Assembly: GCA_011634665.1 (NCBI GenBank)
Contig: WAEK01000017.1
Span: forward strand, 921,501 to 985,500
Reading direction: 5' to 3'
Length of the DNA: 64,000 bases
DNA from: Mortierella sp. BCC40632
Taxonomy: Eukaryota; Mortierellomycota; Mortierellomycetes; Mortierellales; Mortierellaceae
This document shows positions 46,099-56,799 of the stretch, piece after piece (the first letter of the stretch is position 1; each line of letters begins with the position of its first letter). The notes under the pieces were generated by a model. It was given only the letters and a program-made list of their open reading frames with translations. It was not told the DNA's origin and ran no database searches. The translations under genes and the position numbers were made by a program.

Positions 46099-46326
46099 AG
46101 ACGATCACTCCCCTTCGTTCGCCCGTTTTCTGTTCTCGCTCTTGCTCTCTTTCTCCCTGACTCCTTGACTCTCCACTCTCTTTCTCTCACTCTCACCCTC
46201 TATCTCTCTTTCTCTCTCTCTCTCTCTTGAACTCAACTTTGGCTTCTTCTCCTTCTCGTTACTCGTCTCTCTCACTTGCTCATCCACCTTCTCCTACCTC
46301 CCCCACCCACATATATTTAAACACAT

Positions 46327-48144
46327 ATGGCTGACTTCCAAGCCTGCGTGCTCGACATGCCTTTCCTCGGCTTCTCCGCTGCTCCATTCTCTGATGCACT
46401 CATCGCCCACACCCCCTCCACATCCTCTAATTCATCTGCAGTATCATCCTCAACCTCCTCGCCTGCTTGCACCTCCAACTCGCTCTACAGCACCGCCGCT
46501 CCCCACGACATCTACATGGCCACCGCCTCCCAGCCACCAGCACTCGACCTCGGTTTTGCTGGCATTCATGATATTGATCTCGACCTCGGCCTTGGCTCTT
46601 GCCTCGACTCTACCAACAAACACTCTGCCGAATCCTCCTCGTCTCTGCGACCCTTTGAGCTTTCGCTCTTCCAAGAGTATCAACGCGAGCAAGACACAGA
46701 CGATTTTTTCGCTTTTGGACCCTCGCCTTCTTCCTACCTCACTGCTGCTACTCAGGCTTTGACCGGCCAAGGCCCACTCTACCGCAACTACTCACATCCT
46801 ACCCAGGCACGCGCCATGCCCCCTGCTCGCCCAAAGACCCCGATGGCCGTCACCAACATTTCACCACCCGAGACACCTTCGTCCACGCCCTCACCGCTCT
46901 GCCTCCAGCCTCAGGTCCTCTCATCGCCTCCACCCTTGACTCCCACATCGCCCTTGGCCGAGTACTTGCCTTTGACGCCTCTGATCCAAGAGTCCTTCCC
47001 AGCACACGAGGGCGGTGTCCCCACGCAGATGATCACCACCGAGTCTTCCATGGCTGCCTTGCTCGAGCTCAAGGACGATGGTTCTGCCTCGGTGACTTCT
47101 TACACACAAGCCATGGCAAGCTTGCCTTCGCCTGTGGCTACTGTTGCACCCATGCCCCTGGCTCCTGCTCCATCCACATGGCAACAAGTAAACCAGCAGC
47201 AGCAGCAACAGGTTGCTCCTGCCAATAACAACAAGCTCTCCAAGGCCCGCAAGCCTTCCAAGGCCGCTATCAAGGCAGCAGCTGGCATGGGTGTTCGTTG
47301 CCACAACTGTGGTGCGACAGTGACCCCACTCTGGCGCAGGTCCGCCAACAATGAGCCCCTGTGCAATGCCTGTGGCCTTTACCTCAAGCTTCACGCGACC
47401 CATCGCCCCAAGCACCTGCAGCAGTCGCATGCTCAGGGCACAGGCCCTGGTCTCAAGTCCAAGTACAATGGAGCCAAGTTTGGATCGCTTGCTCCAGGAC
47501 AGACAGCCGAGGATGGATCTGTTGGCGGTTCTTTGCCAGGTGCTGAGAATGCTGACGGTTCGTCCATGGCTGGCAATGGAGCCTCTCCATCGGCCAACCC
47601 ACAGCCCATGTGCACAAACTGCAAGACCACATTGACCCCTCTCTGGCGCAAGGACGACGCGGGCGAGATCCTTTGCAATGCCTGCGGTCTTTATTACAAG
47701 CTGCATCATATCCATCGACCCATCTCACTCAAGCGCAACGTGATCCGACGTCGGTCGCGTTATGAGAATGGCAAGGCTCTCTCGGGTGCCTCCAAGGCGA
47801 TTCTTTCGCATGCGGCTCTGGCCAAGGCGGCAGCGGCAACGACGACGGCAGTGTCCTCGTCGTCGTCAGCTATGCATTCGATGCCCCTTTTGCATACGAT
47901 GTCACATCCTCATCCTTCTCACCCATCTCAGCAGCCACATATGCATCTTCAAGTTCATCATGGATACGCACCATACCCGATCTCGATGCGCGTGTCTCCA
48001 CCTTTGCCATCGCCTCCAATCCAGCCTGGTCTGAGCTCACCTTATGCTATCCCCCACCTAGGATCGAGACCAATGGCTCCTGGCATGTGGAATGGTCCCG
48101 CCATGATGCAATCTGGTTACATGGCTCCTCCAAGCATGAACTAA
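46327..48144 (+). CDS. Two-finger GATA transcription factor
   Basis: Single exon, 605 residues. Two class IV zinc fingers of form C-X2-C-X17-C-X2-C: finger 1 at Cys325, 328, 346 and 349 (CHNCGATVTPLWRR, CNACGLYLKLHATHRP), finger 2 at Cys429, 432, 450 and 453 (CTNCKTTLTPLWRK, CNACGLYYKLHHIHRP), followed by a basic KRNVIRRRSRY tail. The remainder is Ser/Pro/Ala/Gln-rich and looks disordered. Two fingers in one protein is the layout of fungal iron/siderophore repressors (SREA, Urbs1, Fep1), and finger 2 resembles theirs. However, the 79-residue linker has no cysteine, while the iron-sensing repressors carry a Cys-rich patch there. Iron control is thus possible but not shown. Acts in the nucleus on GATA-containing promoters. 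TATA box at 46091. Confidence 0.93.
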   Translation: MADFQACVLDMPFLGFSAAPFSDALIAHTPSTSSNSSAVSSSTSSPACTSNSLYSTAAPHDIYMATASQPPALDLGFAGIHDIDLDLGLGSCLDSTNKHSAESSSSLRPFELSLFQEYQREQDTDDFFAFGPSPSSYLTAATQALTGQGPLYRNYSHPTQARAMPPARPKTPMAVTNISPPETPSSTPSPLCLQPQVLSSPPPLTPTSPLAEYLPLTPLIQESFPAHEGGVPTQMITTESSMAALLELKDDGSASVTSYTQAMASLPSPVATVAPMPLAPAPSTWQQVNQQQQQQVAPANNNKLSKARKPSKAAIKAAAGMGVRCHNCGATVTPLWRRSANNEPLCNACGLYLKLHATHRPKHLQQSHAQGTGPGLKSKYNGAKFGSLAPGQTAEDGSVGGSLPGAENADGSSMAGNGASPSANPQPMCTNCKTTLTPLWRKDDAGEILCNACGLYYKLHHIHRPISLKRNVIRRRSRYENGKALSGASKAILSHAALAKAAAATTTAVSSSSSAMHSMPLLHTMSHPHPSHPSQQPHMHLQVHHGYAPYPISMRVSPPLPSPPIQPGLSSPYAIPHLGSRPMAPGMWNGPAMMQSGYMAPPSMN

Positions 48145-48409
48145 ATGAATGAAAGAATAGTGGGCAGAAGTTGGCCCTATTGATGCACGTCTTTATTACT
48201 TTCAACTATTGTTTTTTCTTTTCTTTTCTTTTCTCAAACAATCCTGTGTTGTAATTTGCTATACTTTGTAGAACACCCCCATTCCCCTTTCTTTTCTTTT
48301 TTTTTTTTTTCTTTTCTTTTTTTTTTTTTGCATCTGAAATGTTATTGTTTCTCTCTCTTCTATTTTCTTTTATTTTGTAAATACATCTCATTTTTTTTTT
48401 TATTGTTGC

Positions 48410-48415
48410 AATAAA
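48410..48415 (+). terminator. Possible polyadenylation signal of the GATA gene
   Basis: AATAAA 266 bp after the stop codon at 48144, downstream of T-rich sequence. No other good match lies nearer. Confidence 0.35.
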
Positions 48416-48487
48416 AAAACTGACTGCTGGTCAGTCCCTGCATTGTCGTCATATCTCTTGGGTTCCTTCTGAAAGGTTTTCTTTTTG

Positions 48488-48533
48488 CCACCACCACCAC
48501 CACCACCACCACTACTACTACTACTACTACCAC
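48488..48533. repeat. (CCA)n(CTA)n compound microsatellite
   Basis: About eight CCA units followed by about six CTA units, 345 bp past the GATA-factor stop. Confidence 0.9.
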
Positions 48534-48896
48534 ACACCCCTCGCCTTCCTCTCTTCCCTGACTGTTCTTGAATCTCATTCGTGACCGACCCTGAACAGAG
48601 AGAGAAAGAGGATCACTCTGGTATAGGGTCTGAGGAGGGTGGGGGCTGTGGAAAAAGAAGGCATTATTAGACTGGAGCTTCACCACTAGGTCCTAACCAT
48701 CTTTCATCCTTCCAAACAATAGGGAGAGAGAAAAAGGCTTTGTGGAATCTTGGGGAGAGTAGCATCTGCATACCCCATGCTCCTAGAGAATCAAAGCCAT
48801 TGCCTGACCTTCAACAGGGGGAAAGGGAGGAAAGAGAAGAGGTTCCAGAAGTGGTGTCATGGTATGCATGGACAACGTGGAGTTTCTCATTGAGAA

Positions 48897-48907
<11 letters not shown>

Positions 48908-48953
<46 letters not shown>
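48908..48953. repeat. (GA)n microsatellite
   Basis: About 23 GA units. Confidence 0.9.
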
Positions 48954-48959
<6 letters not shown>

Positions 48960-49150
48960 GGTGTGTCCCTCATTTCCCGCGGAATTGAAAACGAAACCGG
49001 CCCACAGTTTCCTTCTTTGTTCAAAGACTCCAATCAGACAAATCAGAATGAATTGACTGCGGGTTGGGAGAGAAGGAGAGTGGAGGAGGGGGAGGGCCTA
49101 TTTTTGAGAGGAAATTCATTTTGTTGGTAATATGTTTAGATGGAGGAGGT

Positions 49151-49181
<31 letters not shown>

Positions 49182-49911
49182 CAGGGAAAAAATTCATAAA
49201 GAGGTAGTGAGAGAGTGAGAGAGAGCAAGCTAATCAAGAAAAGCTGAGCAGGGTCTACCCTGCTAGTAGCTGTAGAGAGGGTGACCTCATTGGAACCAAT
49301 TCAACCTGGACAGTAGTGCCACAACCACCTGGCTCTCTCTCTCTCTCTCTTTTTCTCGCTCGACCAAGGCGAATAAGGAATAAATTGTTCTTTCTGGAGA
49401 TCTGGGAGCCGACACCTAGACACATCACTGGGACTGGAGGACGCGTCAGTATTAGTAAGCCAAAAAAGAGAAAGAGAGAGAGAGAGAGAGAGGTTGTTCA
49501 TTGACATGTATTGACTCTATAGTTTCTCATAATATCTGTCTTTGAAGGCAGACAAAACAACAAATAAGCATGGCTTGTTCTCTCTATCTATCTCCATCTC
49601 TCTCTCTCTTCAACTGCCATGCTGTCAACTGGATCGGGTTCGTATCCATGCTGGGCCCAAGGGAGGCTAGGACTGGGATACCGCGTCTTGAGCAATGAGA
49701 AAGAAGGATCGTGACGAGATGAGACCAAAGAGGGAAGGAAAAGATGGGTAGGATACTCATTTCATCATAGTAAGGAAAAACCCCAAAACTTAAACCTCCC
49801 CCCTCCCCCTCCCCAACATCAGCAACAAACCAACTAAGCCAACTACAGCAAATCAAAAAGAAGCAGAAACAATCCCCTGACAGGGTTCTGCAGGACTAAA
49901 CCGGGAGAGGA

Positions 49912-50184
49912 CTACCAGAAAAAAAAAATCTGTCTATGCATCGTCTCTGGGGCCGTCCGGTTTTGTTCGGATAAAATTTGCCCGCAATCTTTTCCTGGAG
50001 CAATGAAATGGATATTGAAGAGAGAAGGGAGTATGAGAGTCCGGGGTTCTTTCATGAGTTGACAGGTCTCATCCAGGAAAAGAGAGTTTGACAGGAGACC
50101 GTCTATTTCGCCACATCCCTTGAGCCACGCGATGTCATCAAAAGTAGGGGCGAAGTTTTGGATCACCAAAAAAGCCGGATTCAC
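49912..50184 (-). pseudogene. Possible gene relic or orphan exon (unknown)
   Basis: Open frame of 90 codons with a protein-like composition (for instance FAPTFDDIAWLKGCGEIDGL and PRTLILPSLFNIHFIAPGKD), unlike the low-complexity frames around it. No family recognised, no leader or clear splice partner found on either side. It may be an exon of a decayed gene or chance. Confidence 0.2.
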
Positions 50185-50539
50185 ATTAGTCCAAAAAAAA
50201 AGCCAGTCCTATCCCTTCCTATCTGTCGTCCGCCGGGGGACTGATTTGGTAACCTCATGTATGTTCCTGCTCTTTTCAAGCCTATGACAATACCTCATTC
50301 AGGGATCAGCTCTTACTCTGGAAGAATGAGAAAAAAGGTCATTGAAGAACTAAAGTCAGTAATGAAGTATAGTCGAGAAAAGTGAGCAGAATAGAGGCGA
50401 TAAAGGTCATGGGGAGGGAAGGGCCTATGAATGACTCTAGTCATTTATCTGCGTTCCCCCTTTTGTTGTTGTTGTTGTTGTTATTGTGGTTGTTGTCAAG
50501 AGTACTTTCTCGATTTCACAGGTTAGAAATACTGTTATT

Positions 50540-50700
50540 GGTACTTTGTGGTCCGGATACGAGCGCAGTTGTATACAGAGTGTAGAGTTAATGGGAACTG
50601 TTTACTAGTCCAGAGCCCTGTTTCTCTTTCTCCAAACCTACACACATACACATATCCAAAGGCGAAAAAACGATGGCCGGGTTTCTGTTCCGAGTATGTC

Positions 50701-50762
<62 letters not shown>

Positions 50763-51310
50763 ATTTCATTTCTTTTCTACAAACTGCTGAAAAGACAAGC
50801 GTCTAATGTCTTTCATTCTCTCATTCTTTTTCTCTTGCGTTTGCTGCAATTGATAGAGTGCGAGTACAATCTGTTGTCAGACGCATGGTACAGCTGACTA
50901 GCAGCCAAATCAAGCCAATCGTACTTGCTCTGAGGGCTTTCAGGATTCAGAAAAAGAAAATTGAAGTTCGCGAGACCCGATTCCAGTAGAGTCATTTCAA
51001 CCTCCATGTCCTCGTCCTCTCCTTTTCCCTTTTTGAGAGTAAAAAAAAAAAAAAAAAAAGGCATACCACTCTTACAGTATGGCAGAGCTTGATCAAAAAA
51101 CATCCGGTTCCCCAGACGGAAAGTCATTCAATAGTCTTTGGTGAATTGAAATGGTTCAGTCAAAAACGATGAACCCGATCCAGAAAGAGCAGGACGTTTT
51201 TTTCACTTTATTCAAAAGACTACTCTTTACAACCGAATGTTGGGCCTACATCATCGCGACAAGGCTACTACGGATTAGCAAATGAGATGACCACCTCCAG
51301 ATGATTTAGA
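50540..51310 (+). repeat. Dispersed repeat, copy 1
   Basis: Same orientation and order of blocks as copy 2 at 54790-55576. The best-conserved block is 50868-50950 (CTGTTGTCAG, ATGGTACAGCTG, AGCCAAATCAAGCCA, TTCAGGATTCAG). Matching blocks also occur upstream (50630-50708, the ACACATACACA and GATGGCCGG region) and downstream (AGAAAGAGCAGG near 51181, and GCGACAAGGCTACTA to GATTTAG at 51258-51310). A (CT)n array at 50704-50760 interrupts this copy. Coding potential is not conserved between copies. Confidence 0.75.
50704..50760. repeat. (TC)n microsatellite inside dispersed-repeat copy 1
   Basis: About 28 units, absent as a clean array from copy 2, where the same place is only CT-rich. Confidence 0.9.
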
Positions 51311-51576
51311 TTTGCTTTTTTTTTTTTTTTATTCTATCCTCTCCTAGCAATTGTGGTAGCCTAGAAACTGTCCTGCATGAATTTTATGAACCTTTTGGTG
51401 TGTATTTGGTTGGTAAGAACTTGGCCATAAAGTGATGCTGGATCCTGAAGATATGGCTAAAAAAATCCTTGGACAGATGGACGGTACAAAGGAGAAGATC
51501 CTATATCAATACATGGTCAATTGAGTATGAGCTGAGATCATGTTCCAGGACAAAGGAGAAGGAGAGAAGGAGGAGG

Positions 51577-51635
51577 GAGGAGGAGGAGGAGGAGGAGGAG
51601 GAGGAGGAGGAGGAGGAGGAGGAGGAGGAGGAGGA
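51577..51635. repeat. (GGA)n microsatellite
   Basis: About 19 GGA/GAG units. A poly-Glu frame across it is not a gene. Confidence 0.9.
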
Positions 51636-51847
51636 GTCGAGGAATGAAATCAAGGGTAGTCTAACAAGCGCGAAGGCTGAACAGTTTTTTTTTTAGTGAA
51701 CTTGTGTCCAATATCGCCATTGCTCCATGAGACCCAGATTTTGCTCCGATGGGAGGGGGAGAAAAAAAAAAGTCGTATCCCAAGATAGCATTCAGGCCAT
51801 TCGTTCAATGGGTCATATTAAGCTATCTTGCGCACAATACACCCCGA

Positions 51848-52180
51848 GAGAAAGGAAAAAGAGAGATCGCTGCGCAGAGATGGTACAGGGGACAAGAAGG
51901 GTTATCGAGAAACTATTAAGGTATGCTTTTTGTTAAGAAGGTACATGATCTCAAAGTCCCAAAGGTCCGAGCTCACCTTTCTATTGCCAGCATAGGCAAG
52001 AGAGGAGAGAGAGAGAGAGAAAGAAAAAAAAAAAGAGAGAAAGAGACTACTGCGCTGAAATTGCGCAGGAGACAAGAAGAGTTATCGAGAAGCGATTAAA
52101 GACATGCTCTTGTTAAGAAGGTACATAGTCTCAAAGTCTCAAGGGTCCGAGTTTGCCTTCTATTGCCAGCACAAGAGAAA
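51848..52180 (+). repeat. 180-bp tandem duplication, two diverged copies
   Basis: Copy A about 51848-52000 and copy B about 52028-52180, offset exactly 180 bp at the shared GTTATCGAGA (51901 and 52081). Shared order: CTGCGC, GACAAGAAG, GTTATCGAGAA, ATTAA, TTGTTAAGAAGGTACAT, TCTCAAAGTC, GGTCCGAG, TCTATTGCCAGCA. Each copy is preceded by a GA-rich stretch. Confidence 0.85.
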
Positions 52181-52702
52181 GGGAAGAGGAGAGTACGTGC
52201 GATTAAGCGTCAGGTTGTGCTCGATCCACAATAGCGTGCTTCTTGACACCAGTTTCCTCATTATCCTGTGGTCTGTTCATATCCCAGAGTGTACTTGTCT
52301 TGGTCACATCTAGGGCTCTGAGGATAGCGGATATTTTTTTTTGTTATGTCGCTAGCACCGTCTCAGAGATGCCATCGTATTCTAACTACCGTTGCTATTC
52401 ATTTTCTCCGGTAGCGATTCACTTGGCCTGTTGCTTTTGGTTGTAGGAGTGCGATGTTTGTCAAAGGATGAAAAAGATCTGGGTGCTTTTTCTTAGCTTC
52501 AGTATGCTCCTGCTTGGAGTATCTGACTGAGATACTGGCGTTCATTATCTGCGAGCCCTTTTGTTGACTATCTCTCTCTCTCTTAGGTCGCGTGAGTACA
52601 AGAGAGCAAAAGACAGGCACTCGCTTTTGCATGAACAACCAACAGTGTCTTTCTTTGATAGATAGTTTTGTGACTATGAACATTCGCGACGCGAGGCTTC
52701 TA

Positions 52703-52705
<3 letters not shown>

Positions 52706-52746
<41 letters not shown>
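52706..52746. repeat. T28A13 homopolymer junction (second)
   Basis: 28 T followed by 13 A, exactly the composition and lengths seen at 38700-38740, but with different neighbours. Confidence 0.85.
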
Positions 52747-53410
52747 GGCAATCAATGTCTCTTCTCTCCATGTGGGTTCATTCTGTTCCGAGAGTTGCAT
52801 CATCATCTTCACAGTTCATCGTCCCCTCTAGTCTAAAGAGTTGGTGACCGCCATCAGGCTCATCACTGACTGTGACCGTTGCAGAAGCATCAGGGCAGAT
52901 GCACTAGCACCCAGAGCCTGCCTTCCATAGAAGAATAACAGAGTGTTGGAGATACAGCCTTCTTCTTCCGTGATCAAGTCAGTTCAAAGCAATGGATACG
53001 AATTCCTTCAAGTTAGAGCTCCTAGGCAATGTATGCTTCGGACGACTAGATCGTATATTTTACTCACTTGTTGTGATCAAGTATGGTTTAGTGGCGTTCC
53101 AGGGTTATTCATGTGAAGACGAGGTCTCTCCACTTATCCTCTATTCATTTTGCAAGTGTGGAGCGTAGGCATCAAGCGAATAAAAGGATCGAGGGTGTCT
53201 CAAGCTATCCAAGCAGTAAAGGGCGGCCAAAACTGGGGTCTCAGGATGGGGGAGAGGGGGGCGCCAGGAGGCTCACAGTGCGGAACGGCAGCTGAGGTAT
53301 CAGCGAGGCATTTGAGAGACGAAAAACATGTTTGGCTGGGCATGGTTCACTGTGACTATCGTATCAAAGTGAGCAAAGTACTGACGGCGTGAGAGTTTGT
53401 GTCTAGTTCA

Positions 53411-54050
53411 TCAATCCATACCTGAGTATGGCCCTGCACCATCTGGAAGTATGTGGACAGTCCTGACAACATGGGTGCTGACAAAGGCAAGGACGAGGCA
53501 TAGGATAAGAAGGGGAAAGGGGACATGGTAGAGATAAAGGGAAGGAACAAAGAAATTAAGAAACAGAAAGGGGGGTGAAAATGGCAAGGACAATAGTTTG
53601 ACAGTGGCCCGGTCAGCGACCAAAAAGCAGGGCTTGATGTTCTCAGAGTTGACTTCTGCACGATAGACTTCATCTACAAGAATGGTGAGTATAGCTTTCG
53701 CAGTGCTTTGCAAATATCTCTGTCCACAAAGTTACCTCGACGTCGTTGATCTCCAAGTCTAACTTATCATGAGGACTTCAAGTTTCTGGTGTCTCTGAAG
53801 CGGCTAGATATCACACGTCAGGGTCAACCGATGCCTCCTAGAAGATCTCTTTCATGCCCTACCTGTGAGTAGAGGCTTTAGAGACTTTATATCCTAACGG
53901 ACTGCCAAAGCTACCATACTGGTCATCTTGGCTTCCCTGCTCTTGAGGTATTCGTAATTTCAACGAGGGCCTGTCTCTGTCTGAATACGAAGATGGAAGG
54001 CAGGTCGTCTGTTGGCGGTGTTTATATCGTTCGTCATTGCAAAAGATCAT
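53411..54050 (-). pseudogene. Possible decayed coding sequence (unknown)
   Basis: Two minus-strand frames look protein-like over short spans: within 53560-53713 (ILVDEVYRAEVNSENIKPCF, then LVADRATVKLLSL) and within 53859-54050 (RYKHRQQTTCLPSSYSDRDR, then PSLKLRIPQEQG). A further short piece (YFQMVQGHTQVWIDELDTNS) lies at 53411-53460. No start, no consistent splicing and no family could be assigned, so this may be a relic of a gene or mobile element, or chance. Confidence 0.2.
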
Positions 54051-54314
54051 TCATCCGTACTACCATTTTTTGTTCTATTGCCTCTAGCCACGAGTAAATT
54101 TACCATCCAATGCCTTTGACGCCCATCTGTACGTTTTGGAAGACAGACGGTCTCTGGAGACTGTAGGTTGATCTCTGGAAGAGTTTTGGATCGAACTTGG
54201 AGCTAAGGCAAGCGAAAGAGAGAAGACATGAGCAGAGCCAGGAGTGACATATATGGGGCCACGAATTACGGGAAGAACCACGCGAACCCTAAATTGCATT
54301 GTGTGAAGTATGAG

Positions 54315-54344
54315 GGCACCAGGCACCAGGCACCAGGCACCAGG
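54315..54344. repeat. (GGCACCA)4 heptamer array
   Basis: Four perfect tandem copies of GGCACCA plus two bases. Confidence 0.9.
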
Positions 54345-54686
54345 GGAGAGTTATATGACCTGGATGAGAGGTATGACGCTCCAATCGGCCCAAAAATGAG
54401 GGCAGGGAGGGGGTTCTGTGCTGCGTGATATGATATGGGGCTGGTCACCAAGGTTGCTTGAGAGGTGGAGAGTGCTCCTCGAACCGTCTCACAGTGAAAA
54501 CTGAGACGGCTCATTTTTTTTTTTTTTTTTTCGAGACGATTTGGCTGGGCCATCGTCTCGAAAATGTTGTTAGGTTTCTACCACGTGATATGGACAAATC
54601 CAACTTCGGGATCAACGACTCTAGCACAGGGGCAGGGACAGGGCACGCTGAAATGACTGCTTGAGAAGAGAAAGAGAAAGAGAGAA

Positions 54687-54694
<8 letters not shown>

Positions 54695-54739
<45 letters not shown>
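54695..54739. repeat. (GA)n microsatellite
   Basis: About 22 units just upstream of dispersed-repeat copy 2. Confidence 0.9.
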
Positions 54740-54742
<3 letters not shown>

Positions 54743-54789
54743 CGCGCCTTTGCGCGCATAAAGCAAATACTTCACTCCCGATCACACAG

Positions 54790-55576
54790 CCCTACTTTCG
54801 GGTCATGTGGAGCACGGTTGTGTAGTATCCCGGAGACTGTACGGCGCTCCGAATCGCTTCCTCCACACAAACATACACACTCATCCAGAGGCAAAGATGG
54901 TCGGGGTTCTATGTACGGAACACATCCGTCCCCTTCTCCACGAGCTACTGGAAAAAAAAATAGAGGAACCAGCGCCCAATGTTTCTTATTCTCCTTCTCT
55001 CTTTCTCGTGTCCTGGGATCCCTCGAGTGCGGTCTGTTGTCAGGTGAATGGTACAGCTGGCCAGGTGGTAGCCAAATCAAGCCAGTCATCCTAGACCCGA
55101 ATTGTTCAGGATTCAGAAGGGAGAGGGAGAGGGAGAGGGAGGAGAGCAAAAAAAAAAGAGCTCAACGTGGTTTCTGAGAGACTCGATCGTGGGGAGTTCG
55201 ACATTCATGTCCCTGCCCCTGCCTCTGCCCCTGTCTCTGACTCCGTCCTCTCCACCACCACCATCACCTTCGGACCTTGTGAGAGCAGAAACATGGTCGC
55301 TGTCTTTTTTGTCATATGGAAGAACTCGGTCTAGCAGTCGGCTCCCAGGTGGGATCTTTTCTTAGTAAATTGGGGTAATTTGGTCAAAGCGACCGACTCT
55401 ATCAAGAAAGAGCAGGGCCTCTCCCCTCCTTTTCGAAGGCCGCTCTCTCCAAGTAATGGATCCCCCTCTCCCTCCCTTCCTCAAGAGAGAGGGTCAAGAT
55501 AGGCATGACGTGACAGGGCAACTACTAAGAATCAACAAGTGAGATGGCGACATGGGTTGCACAGGATGGATTAGGA
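54790..55576 (+). repeat. Dispersed repeat, copy 2
   Basis: Diverged direct copy of 50540-51310, about 4.2 kb away. Its most conserved block is 55032-55116. It also retains the upstream ACACAAACATACACAC and GATGGTCGGGG region (54858-54940) and the downstream AGAAAGAGCAGGGC (near 55410) and GTGACAGGGCAACTACTA to GGATTAG (about 55509-55572) blocks. Confidence 0.75.
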
Positions 55577-56790
55577 ACAGACATTGGCAAGTAGACAATC
55601 CCGATGGATGACAGTCACCTCTAAGTTGGACCAGCTGGACAGCCGGGGACAGGGTTCTCCCGGATACACGAATTGGCGAGAGAAAGCGAAGAAGTGAGGG
55701 AGAGAGAGAGAGAGCGTGATGATGACGGACCTTTCCCAGGATCCGCTCGCAGATAAAATTAAAAAAGAACAAACGAAGGGCCGGAGTGAGCACTAATCTG
55801 AACAAAGTTTCTCTCCGCTGAGCTGAGCAGTAGGGCCCGACCGTTCGCAGTGCGATCCTGCCTCAGCTCGTGCCTCGAGCATGTGTCAATCGGGTCAAGG
55901 CTGAGCCGCCCAAAAGAGATAACAGAAAGTACGGGCCTATTTCGCGAGCATTGACAGTCGGGTCATCATTGCACACAGCCCGTCTTGTATGGAACGGTCT
56001 TGCGGGGAGGTAAAGCCTCTATTCCGTCCAATGCACCGCATTGCCGGGCTATCAAGCATTGGAGCACCGATCGGCATCACTTACACACACTCTCCCCTAT
56101 TATTTTCTACAGGGCTGTGCACGTGCTCGAGTCATCACCTCATTTGTCTACTATGCTTCTCTGGCTTTTGCTGGGGAAGCGAAGCATCGGTCTCTGCATA
56201 CACACAACGCACTGGACATAACAACACTTCTGACTAACCATTGATCCTTACCGACCAAACACAACTCTTTGTCTATCCAGATATCGATAGGAACAAAATA
56301 GTCAAGGGACAGAGGCAGGTGAGCTCCGGCGAGCAATTCTAAGGTATCGTGGCACAGACAGCACTCGCGAGCGACAAGACGCGACACCGAGCTGAGCACG
56401 GAGGAGAAGGAAGGGGACACAAGTCCAACAAACAAACGTCAATGTAGGATAGAGTAGACGGGCGGGTGGATGGTCATTTTTCCGCCATCTCCACTTTTTC
56501 ACCCCTTACCTCTCACACAGTGCACCACGGGCAAGAACGATGTCTGTGACGATCCAGCGCCCGGCAAGAGCGACGGATGAAATGATCGAGAACAAACAAG
56601 GGCTCATACAGCGCTGCTCCACATGTATGTCTACTAAGGACATGCATGAGGGAGTAAGAGAGAGAGAGAGAGGGAGAGGGAGAGAGAGAACGGGTCCATA
56701 TTATGATATCGGGGACATGGTGGAGGGAGGAGCGAAACAGACGCAGGACAAGCGGTCCAATCGCATCGCAGACCTATGTGCGTCCAGCAC

Positions 56791-56799
56791 ATATATAAA
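56791..56799 (+). promoter_or_regulatory. TATA box of the acyl-CoA synthetase gene
   Basis: ATATATAAAG about 310 bp before the ATG at 57106, followed by a CT-rich leader (56820-57105). Confidence 0.55.

Larger units (their letters stand above)
37076..46326. other. 9.2-kb region without a convincing gene, upstream of the GATA factor
   Basis: The first 300 bp are GA-rich on the + strand (leader of the leftward gene at 37075). After that I see only short open frames lacking family features, GA arrays (40126-40166, 43358-43410), homopolymers (40557-40585 T; 45355-45389 A), a T28A13 junction (38700-38740), a GC- and CpG-rich block (about 44690-45290), and finally a CT-rich leader (45890-46326) with a TATA box before the GATA factor. 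It may be a long regulatory region, decayed repeats, or hold noncoding RNA. Confidence 0.55.

Noticed and set aside
46921..47715. 264-codon frame antisense to the GATA factor
   Set aside because: Shadow of the zinc-finger coding exon; no motif of its own.
49248..49275. Perfect 8-bp inverted repeat AGCAGGGT-CT-ACCCTGCT
   Set aside because: A single short palindrome with no associated gene or second copy; expected by chance at this scale.
54315..54344. CRISPR-like short repeat array
   Set aside because: Only four direct heptamers without spacers, in a eukaryotic genome; a simple tandem repeat.
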